Shown piece by piece: positions 1-4,947 of a stretch of DNA of 7,842 bases (position 1 is the first letter of the stretch; every line of letters begins with the position of its first letter). This DNA comes from JAMQKA01 sp043951865 (GTDB lineage: Bacteria > Bacteroidota > Rhodothermia > Balneolales > Balneolaceae), in contig NZ_JBINJF010000062.1 in assembly GCF_043951865.1 (NCBI RefSeq), positions 1-7,842 of the forward strand. The letters are read 5' to 3'. Below the pieces are notes generated by a model, which searched no databases, was not told the origin of the DNA, and saw only the letters and a program-made list of their open reading frames with translations. A program made the translations under genes and the position numbers.

Positions 1-22
1 TCCGGCGATCACCTACCTAAAC

Positions 23-92
23 TGGCACAATGACCTCCGAAACGGATGGCACAACATGGCCGAAATGGGTGGCACAATGATCTCCGAAATAG
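23..92. repeat. Three tandem ~23-bp imperfect repeats, IS21-type element end
   Basis: Three head-to-tail units begin at 23, 47 and 70, each starting TGGCACAA and carrying a CCGAAA block about 15 bases later (unit lengths 24, 23 and about 23 bp). Spaced repeats of this TGGCACAA...CCGAAA kind are familiar at the ends of IS21-family elements, where they act as multiple transposase-binding sites. The assignment rests on remembered resemblance, not a search. No istA or istB coding sequence is visible, so the body of such an element would have to lie left of base 1. Bases 1-22 may hold a more degenerate unit. The exact terminal dinucleotide of the element cannot be fixed from this window. Confidence 0.55.
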
Positions 93-220
93 CCAATAAT
101 GAATGAAGGAGTAAGAATCACTGTTGTCCGGTAAACTTTACGAAGACTAATAGAAACAACCTTCAGAGTGTCTCCACCTCGTTTTTGTTGACTGATCTGT
201 TTACGAGCCCCCCTTGTTTT
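93..220. other. Non-coding spacer, probably the 3' flank of the broken IS4-type element
   Basis: No convincing coding sequence is seen between the tandem repeats and the last codon of the IS4-type transposase. The stretch should contain the 3' untranslated end of that element. A short palindromic block at 131-141 (GTAAACTTTAC), preceded by GTCCG, is a candidate for part of its terminal inverted repeat. The opposite end of the element is lost, so no partner repeat can be matched and the boundary stays unproven. Confidence 0.3.
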
Positions 221-320
221 CTAATGTTGGAAATAAAGATACCCCGTAGCTTTGTTGCCGTTTTGCTGCAAAAGGGCTTTGGTCGGATCGGCCAGGAACG
301 TCCCCAGCTGGACATAACTA
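221..320 (-). pseudogene. IS4-family transposase, extreme C-terminal piece (separated by IS5 insertion)
   Basis: Reading the minus strand from base 320 gives SYVQLGTFLADPTKALLQQ, then about a dozen more residues to a TAG stop at 221-223. On its own this piece has no start. It becomes the natural tail of the IS4-type transposase fragment at 1186-1657 once the insertion at 321-1185 and one copy of the 6-bp repeat TAACTA are removed. The rejoined reading is ...RLHCFSYVQLGTFLADP, in frame, without a stop or missing codon. A segment of the form (S)Y-(I/V)-x-L-x-x-(F/L)-L-x-(N/D)-P is what I expect at the C-terminus of this IS4 subgroup. Confidence 0.75.
315..320. repeat. Target-site duplication TAACTA, left copy
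   Basis: TAACTA directly abuts the left inverted repeat of the IS5-type element and is matched exactly at 1186-1191 on the other side. Only a 2-bp (TA) or a 6-bp (TAACTA) duplication fits both junctions. Removing 6 bp restores the IS4 transposase frame, whereas the 2-bp interpretation leaves a TAG stop. The 6-bp version is therefore preferred. Confidence 0.75.
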
Positions 321-336
321 GTCGATCCTTAAGAAC
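321..336 (+). repeat. IS5-type terminal inverted repeat, left
   Basis: GTCGATCCTTAAGAAC. This matches the reverse complement of 1170-1185 at 15 of 16 positions; the mismatch is the sixth base, T versus C. Beyond position 16 a looser match (TCTAAATT versus TTTCTAAGTT) continues with a small gap. The last codons of the transposase reading frame run into this region, ending at 338. Confidence 0.85.
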
Positions 337-337
337 T

Positions 338-1118
338 CTAAATTGGTTGATATGGATTAATACGGATCAGATACATGCAAAGCAAACGCAAGGATTTGGC
401 CCTCTCTCGAACCCACTGCTCCATCCATTTCTTCAAGCTCCACCCGGCCGCGGCCAGATAGGCATTGATCTGAAACGATGTGTTCCCGTGCAGATAGTTC
501 TGTCCCATACGATGGTCCGTTTTAAGATGTCCGATAATCGCTTTGATGCCCGCCCGGCGGCGAAACCGGCGGCGCATCCGCCGCCTCTTGGCCTCACTGT
601 CGGAGGCTTTGGGGTTGTCCGGGGTGGTAATCTTAACGCCCAAGGCCTGTTTGACCCGTCCGTCCAGCTCGTGAATGGCTACCGAGTAGGCGAAAATCTT
701 GGCGACCCCTTCCTGGCCAATACGGCCTCGAAAGTGAACAAAATCGCTGGGATCGCTGGGAAAGGTGTGCTGGAAATAGACCTCCCCGCAAAATATTGCA
801 TGTAGGTATTCATCACCCAAGCCTCCGCCAGGGTATCATCCCTGTAGTCGTAGATGCGTTTGAGCAGCAGACACCCGACCATAAAGCGGAATGGGCATGG
901 CCGGTTGCCCGGTGTGGCTGTAATGGGCGGCAAAGGCCATCTTCAAACCAAGACCAATCCATACGGTCGGCCAGCACAGCTAAGTCTTGATCCGGATCGA
1001 TGAAGTTCTTAAGTAAGGGGCGAAAGGCATCACGTTGGCCTGCAACGGGAGAAGTACCTGTCATAAATTGCAAGGTTTTGGGCTGTTTTGAACTGTTTCC
1101 TTGCAAAACAAGATACAA
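338..1118 (-). pseudogene. IS5-family DDE transposase, decayed (three frameshifts, central deletion)
   Basis: The protein can only be followed by changing frame. From 1118 the N-terminal part reads through DPDQDLAVLADRMDWSWFED. The frame shifts near 933-941 to FAAHYSHTGQPAMPI, again near 886-897 to RFMVGCLLLKRIYDYRDDTL...AEAWV, and a third time in the A-run at 790-793 to CGEVYFQHTFPSDPSDFVHF. These are typical IS5-type N-terminal blocks. After RIGQEGVAKIFAYSV the sequence jumps, at about 646-672, to the C-terminal block RRRFRRRAGIKAIIGHLKTD. The missing centre, probably over 200 residues, would carry the first two catalytic aspartates. In the C-terminal block the position normally occupied by the catalytic glutamate (RRRAAIEP...IGHLK in relatives) is a lysine, codon AAA at 542-544. 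The gene is certainly non-functional. The start at 1118 is uncertain because an ATG lies 18 codons further in, before TGTSPVAGQ. Confidence 0.85.
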
Positions 1119-1169
1119 AATATTCCCCTTTTAAACCTCTAAACCATTGATTCATATTAACTTAGAAAG

Positions 1170-1185
1170 GTTCTTAAGGGTCGAC
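1170..1185 (-). repeat. IS5-type terminal inverted repeat, right
   Basis: Read on the minus strand this is GTCGACCCTTAAGAAC, the partner of 321-336. It is the 5' (transposase-start) end of the element. The 51 bases between it and the ATG at 1118 would contain any promoter, but I see no clear promoter motif there. Confidence 0.85.
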
Positions 1186-1191
1186 TAACTA
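1186..1191. repeat. Target-site duplication TAACTA, right copy
   Basis: This is identical to 315-320 and directly adjoins the right inverted repeat. It lies within the IS4-type transposase reading frame, in the codons for the F-S-Y stretch of the restored protein. Confidence 0.75.
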
Positions 1192-1657
1192 AAACAATGC
1201 AGGCGAATCATCGCCCGCAGATTGGCATAAGACCACCGACGGCGGTGCGAGCGCTGCAGCACCTGTATCAGCAGGTCGGCGATCAGCGCACACCAGACCT
1301 GTATTTTAATCGCATTGGGGGAGTCGCCCAAAAAGTACCGAAGCGGCCAAGCCCCTTTAATGCGTTTAAAGACCCTCTCGATATGCCACCGCTGGCGATA
1401 GATGCCCGCTATTTGGGTAGCCATCAGTGAGAACAGGTTCGTCACAAAACGGAAGGAACGGCCGGACTGGCTATCATAGAAGCTCACCAGATGGGCCTCA
1501 AACCGGGTTACGTTGGTGTGGGTGGTGTGTCCCAGCATGACCCGCTGGTCGGACAGCACGCCCCCCCGACCCGTTCAGCTTTGCTGACCGGGAAGTCCTG
1601 CAGCAGCTCCAGGGCTGCATTGGACCGCAGCCGGCTGACAAAACCAATCTGGTGGTC
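1186..1657 (-). pseudogene. IS4-family transposase, C-terminal half, truncated and interrupted
   Basis: On the minus strand, starting abruptly at about 1657, the sequence reads DHQIGFVSRLRSNAALELLQ, continuing to about 1568. One frame change in a run of seven C's (1561-1567) then leads to VLSDQRVMLGHTTHTNVTRF. It continues through FRFVTNLFSLMATQIAGIYR to the insertion at 1185. The IS4 signature Y-(2)-R-(3)-E-(6)-K is intact in YRQRWHIERVFKRIK, including the third catalytic residue, the glutamate. The N-terminal half, with the first two catalytic aspartates, is absent: a TAG immediately precedes the recognisable part and different sequence follows. Joined to 221-320, about 190 of an expected ~380-400 residues survive. 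Adding one base to the homopolymer restores the frame, so that lesion could be a real mutation or a sequencing error. The truncation and the IS5 insertion are independent disabling events. Confidence 0.85.
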
Positions 1658-1755
1658 CTAACTTCTTTGGCCGGTATTGGGAAAAGCAGTTGATGTTCTT
1701 CAACATTAAACATTTCAGAAGTTACTCTATTTAATCGTTTAACATAGATATTAAG
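1655..1755 (-). pseudogene. Possible SusD/RagB C-terminal remnant
   Basis: Directly after the sulfatase TGA, and in the same frame, the minus strand stays open and reads LNIYVKRLNRVTSEMFNV, then EEHQLLFPIPAKEVRTTRLV, before meeting IS4-type sequence around 1655-1665. The block LLFPIPAKEV resembles the conserved end of SusD-family proteins, (L/I)(F/Y)PIPxxE(I/V). The intact SusD in this window has KLIYPIPEREINLNP in the corresponding place, followed by QNPGW, which is absent here. It is different enough not to be a recent copy of that gene. I infer a leftover of a second SusD whose 5' part was lost and whose last codons were replaced by the IS4 fragment. The match is short, so chance similarity remains possible. 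Confidence 0.45.
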
Positions 1756-3369
1756 TCAAGGTTGTTTAGCCTGTTTTCTAAACTTTTCTTGTAATTTATT
1801 CCAGAGAGTAGCCATACTATCAACAAGTGATGGTTTTAATTTTGCAATGTTGTACGTTTCACCACGATCAATGGCTAAATTATATAGTTCCCACTGGTTG
1901 CCAGGTGCAGAGAGCAGTTTCCAGTTATCCACTCGAACGGCTCTATGATTGGCATGATTGAAGAAAATATTGTCTCGATTTATAGTTTGTGCATTTTCAA
2001 AAACAGGAATGAGACTTTTACCAGGTAATTTCGGTTTCTGAGATTTAGATGATTCAAAATTCGTATTTTCTATTCCTGCTAAGTCAAGAATGGTCGGTAC
2101 TAAATCAATTACATGGCCAGGAGTATTGTGCAGCTCACCTTTAGATTTAATTCCATCCGGCCAATGAACAATTAGTGGTGTAGCAATACCACCCTCATGA
2201 ACCCACATTTTATGTCTTCTAAATGGAGTATTTGAGGAACTAGACCACCCAGGTCCCAAGCAAAGAAAAGTCTCTCCTGAACCCATAGCTGCTTCACGAT
2301 CATGGCCTTCGCCACGGATCATAATTGTTGCATCTGCTCCATTGTCAGACAAAAAGAATATTATTGTATTTTCTAGTTCGCCCATTGACTTAAGTTTACC
2401 AACTAGACGGCCAACTTCATGATCCATGCGACTTATCATTGCCGCATGTATGGACATTTTTTTGGCCTGAAACCTTTTTTGTTGTTCTGTAAGATTTTTC
2501 CACGGAACAGCATGCTCTATTTCTCCAGGCCCAAGTGCATTGAATATTCCTGTATTCAAATAATACGGCGTTACATCTGGCTCTAGTTGTGGTAATGGAT
2601 TATCTGAAATTCCCATTTTTTTAAGGCGTTTCCATCGCTCTGTTCGAATGGAATCCCACCCTACCATGTATTGACCCTCATATTGTTTTATATCTTCCTG
2701 TGGTGCTTGGAGCGGAAAATGAGGAGCTGTATAAGCTAAATAAAGGAAAAAAGGATTATTCTTATAATTAGCTTCGTGATCTTGAAGAAATTCAATAGCA
2801 TAATCAGTATAGTCTGTAGTAGTATAATAGTCGCTATTGGGTTCAATAGGAGGCTGGAGATCATCGTCCCTATAATGGGTTTCAGGATAAAAATATCGAT
2901 TATGATCGCGTAGCCAATGGGAATGATCGAAACCTCCATCTGCAACAGGCTTTGAAGCAGTTCGTATATGCCATTTACCTGAATGATAGCTTCGGTAACC
3001 TGCACGATCTAAATAATGGGGTAGCAGCTTTGCCCACGAAGGACCATTACCGTCAGAATCTCTTACCTGCTGATAATAATAGCCCGTTAACATGCTAGTT
3101 CTTGTTGGCCAACAACGGGATGTATTGTAGAATTGAGTAAACCGTAAACCATTGTTTGCCAATTTGTCAATATTTGGAGTTTTAATTTCACCACCATAAG
3201 ATCCTAAATCAGAGAATCCCATATCATCTGCAAGTATTATTACAATATTAGGAGGTTTTTGATCTAACTCAGAATCTTTAGCGTAGGTATTACCTATTAG
3301 CAAGCCTGAGCTAAAAACCCAGAACCATCCACACAGTAGTCCTATAGAATATATTTTAATTCCAGTCAT
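1756..3369 (-). CDS. Secreted type I (S1, Cys-type) sulfatase
   Basis: This 537-residue enzyme is predicted to hydrolyse sulfate esters from a glycan. Residues 1-30 form a signal peptide (GIKIYSIGLLCGWFWVF..., likely cleavage after NTYA), so it should act in the periplasm or outside. The alkaline-phosphatase-like fold motifs are in order: ILADDMG with metal-binding D48/D49; the sulfatase signature C-W-P-T-R at 86-90, where Cys86 would be oxidised to formylglycine; GKWH at 131-134; APH at 215-217; SDNG at 341-344 (D342/N343); and RRHKMWVHEGG at 384-394 with K387. The ELYNL and DRGET blocks near 494-505 are usual in the C-terminal subdomain. Length is normal. The general pattern (GFSDLGSYGGEIKTPNIDKL, NTPFRR, HEGGIATP) recalls SulfAtlas subfamily S1_4-like arylsulfatases, but I cannot assign subfamily or substrate without a search. 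The gene follows susD by 37 nt on the same strand with no obvious terminator, so co-transcription is likely. No clear Shine-Dalgarno precedes the ATG, as is common in this phylum. A formylglycine-generating maturase must be encoded elsewhere. Confidence 0.93.
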   Translation of the reverse strand: MTGIKIYSIGLLCGWFWVFSSGLLIGNTYAKDSELDQKPPNIVIILADDMGFSDLGSYGGEIKTPNIDKLANNGLRFTQFYNTSRCWPTRTSMLTGYYYQQVRDSDGNGPSWAKLLPHYLDRAGYRSYHSGKWHIRTASKPVADGGFDHSHWLRDHNRYFYPETHYRDDDLQPPIEPNSDYYTTTDYTDYAIEFLQDHEANYKNNPFFLYLAYTAPHFPLQAPQEDIKQYEGQYMVGWDSIRTERWKRLKKMGISDNPLPQLEPDVTPYYLNTGIFNALGPGEIEHAVPWKNLTEQQKRFQAKKMSIHAAMISRMDHEVGRLVGKLKSMGELENTIIFFLSDNGADATIMIRGEGHDREAAMGSGETFLCLGPGWSSSSNTPFRRHKMWVHEGGIATPLIVHWPDGIKSKGELHNTPGHVIDLVPTILDLAGIENTNFESSKSQKPKLPGKSLIPVFENAQTINRDNIFFNHANHRAVRVDNWKLLSAPGNQWELYNLAIDRGETYNIAKLKPSLVDSMATLWNKLQEKFRKQAKQP

Positions 3370-3406
3370 TTAAAAGAATGGTTTAAATTGATTAATTTAA
3401 TTTTAT

Positions 3407-4933
3407 TTACCAACCTGGATTCTGCTGAATATGAGGATTTAAATTGATCTCTCTTTCCGGTATGGGATATATGAGCTTAAAGTCCTCTATTATATAAACA
3501 GGTTGACTAGTAAAATGTGGCTGTAAATCTTTGACCTCTTCGCCATGTTGCATCATTGTCTCTATAGCTCTTCCTGTCCTTAATAAATTGAACCACCGAT
3601 GATTTTCGAATGCAAGTTCTACCCTTTGCTCTTGATAAATTGCTTCTCTGAATTCTGACTGAGAAAGACCTGTAGCCAACGGATCGAGTCCAGCTCTTTG
3701 ACGAACCTGATTTATATAACCATACGCTTCGCTGATAGGCCCGTCAACTTCATTTATTGTCTCAGCCATCATAAGTAGGACATGAGCATATCTGTAGACT
3801 GGCCAATTTCCATTCGTAGCTCCGCGCACAGAGTGTGGATGATCAACCTTTTTTACATAGAGCAATGTATCCCCAATTGCAATACCGTGTTGACCATTAC
3901 CAGGGTCAACATAAAATCCAATGGATGCTTCCTTTCTTTCATCTCCGGATTCGTAGGCCTCTAACATGTCTCGAGTAGGTATATTTAAACCAGCCGGTGT
4001 GCCTGCATTATCACCTGTGATTTCTGACCCAGAATTGTGAGGAGCAAATGAATAAATAAAGCTATTGCCTAAACCTACATTAGTTTCCAACTCTGCATAA
4101 TTAACAGCAAAAATTGACTCTTGATTATTTTTATTAGCAGGGTCATATATATCAGAATAATCTGGAAGCAATCCATACCCTAAATTCATAATTATTTCTA
4201 ACTCTTCAGCGGCTGAAGAAAAGTTTTGCCTTGTCATGTATACATCAGCCAGTAAAGTTCTTGCTGCTCCCTCTGTAGCTCTTCCCTTATTTTCATTTGA
4301 GTAGGATTCTGGTAGTAATTCCGCGGCATCACTGGCATCGGTAATAATTTGATTATAAACCTGTTCAGTACTAGCTCTTTCTTCCAGCGTTGAAAAAGCC
4401 TGGTCAGGTGACCGAACTTGATCAAGGACTAGGGGTACACCCCCGAAGAGTCTTACCAAACTAAAATAGTACAATGACCGTAGAAACTTGGCCTCACCCA
4501 TAAGTTGATTTTTCAGATCACCACTGCTGAACTCAACCTGTTCTATGTTATTTATAACCAAATTGGCCCTTTGTATACCTTGATAAACATCCTGCCAATA
4601 AGGTGCTAAGTTTTGATTAGAGGGACTCATTACGAATTCATCTATTAACCATGTAGGATGGTGTCCAAAATTAGATGAGTTATACTGATTTATTGTATTG
4701 TCAGAGCGTACTTCTGAAAATTTCCATTGATTATTATACATATCTTGCAATTTTGCATAGGCTGCAATAACAGTTTGATCAACTTGTTCCTCATTCTCAA
4801 AAAACTCTGTCGAACTGATAAAGTTAGCAGGTTGTGAACTCAAAAAATCATCACAGCTTACTGCGAAAAAGCTTATTGATATTATTACGAAGAATAGGAC
4901 GAAAAAATAGAGTTTACTTTTAGTGGTAATCAT
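3407..4933 (-). CDS. susD-like: SusD/RagB-family outer-membrane glycan-binding lipoprotein
   Basis: This 508-residue surface lipoprotein would form the lid over the adjacent SusC barrel and bind the incoming oligosaccharide. I start it at the ATG 4933-4931; the longer TTG-start frame (4951) would overlap the susC stop and add MNLFTL before the signal peptide. Residues 1-26 are a lipoprotein signal ending FFAVS, with Cys27 as the lipidated residue. DD follows, fitting the acidic surface-export signal of Bacteroidota lipoproteins. Family landmarks are the N-terminal SusD-like region with AKFLRSLYYFSLVRLFGGVP (~148-167), a TPR-like helix RATEGAARTLLADVYM (~218-233), YAHVLLMMAETINEV (~382-396), the (E)QRVELAFENHRWFNLLRTGR block (~435-455) and the C-terminal YPIPEREINLNP...QNPGW. 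It is full length. Fourteen bases separate it from susC, implying translational coupling or at least one transcript. The ligand cannot be read from the sequence; the neighbouring sulfatase suggests a sulfated polysaccharide. Confidence 0.95.
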   Translation of the reverse strand: MITTKSKLYFFVLFFVIISISFFAVSCDDFLSSQPANFISSTEFFENEEQVDQTVIAAYAKLQDMYNNQWKFSEVRSDNTINQYNSSNFGHHPTWLIDEFVMSPSNQNLAPYWQDVYQGIQRANLVINNIEQVEFSSGDLKNQLMGEAKFLRSLYYFSLVRLFGGVPLVLDQVRSPDQAFSTLEERASTEQVYNQIITDASDAAELLPESYSNENKGRATEGAARTLLADVYMTRQNFSSAAEELEIIMNLGYGLLPDYSDIYDPANKNNQESIFAVNYAELETNVGLGNSFIYSFAPHNSGSEITGDNAGTPAGLNIPTRDMLEAYESGDERKEASIGFYVDPGNGQHGIAIGDTLLYVKKVDHPHSVRGATNGNWPVYRYAHVLLMMAETINEVDGPISEAYGYINQVRQRAGLDPLATGLSQSEFREAIYQEQRVELAFENHRWFNLLRTGRAIETMMQHGEEVKDLQPHFTSQPVYIIEDFKLIYPIPEREINLNPHIQQNPGW

Positions 4934-4947
4934 GAGGGTAAATAAAT

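Larger units (their letters stand above)
321..1185 (-). mobile_element. IS5-family element, internally deleted derivative (865 bp)
   Basis: The element is bounded by 16-bp terminal inverted repeats, GTCGATCCTTAAGAAC at 321-336 and its complement at 1170-1185, with one mismatch. Similarity extends more loosely inward. TAACTA flanks both ends. The interior encodes, on the minus strand, the start and end of an IS5-type DDE transposase, but the middle is missing. An autonomous element with the usual ~440-residue enzyme would be roughly 1.5 kb or more. The copy sits inside the C-terminal coding part of an IS4-type transposase gene, so it arrived after that gene. With good ends but no functional enzyme, it is a non-autonomous relic that could only be moved in trans by a related full-length copy. 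Confidence 0.85.

Noticed and set aside
23..92. CRISPR array suggested by regularly spaced repeats.
   Set aside because: The units are directly adjacent ~23-bp imperfect repeats with no variable spacers of constant length, and there is no cas gene.
185..805. A 206-codon plus-strand open frame across the IS region.
   Set aside because: It lies antisense to recognisable IS4 tail and IS5 transposase sequence, crosses an element boundary at 320/321, and shows no protein-family features. Its openness reflects GC-rich complementary sequence.
1558..1568. Programmed ribosomal frameshifting in the IS4-type transposase.
   Set aside because: IS4-family transposases are normally made from one frame, and the gene is already truncated and interrupted, so a mutation or sequencing error is simpler.
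1714..1755. A transcription terminator after the sulfatase gene.
   Set aside because: I found no stable GC hairpin with a T-run on the minus strand here. The stretch is AT-rich and is better read as open remnant sequence.
2736..3005. An 89-codon minus-strand open frame rich in Ile/Leu that looks membrane-like.
   Set aside because: It is wholly inside the sulfatase gene in another frame. The hydrophobic appearance comes from AT-rich out-of-frame codons.
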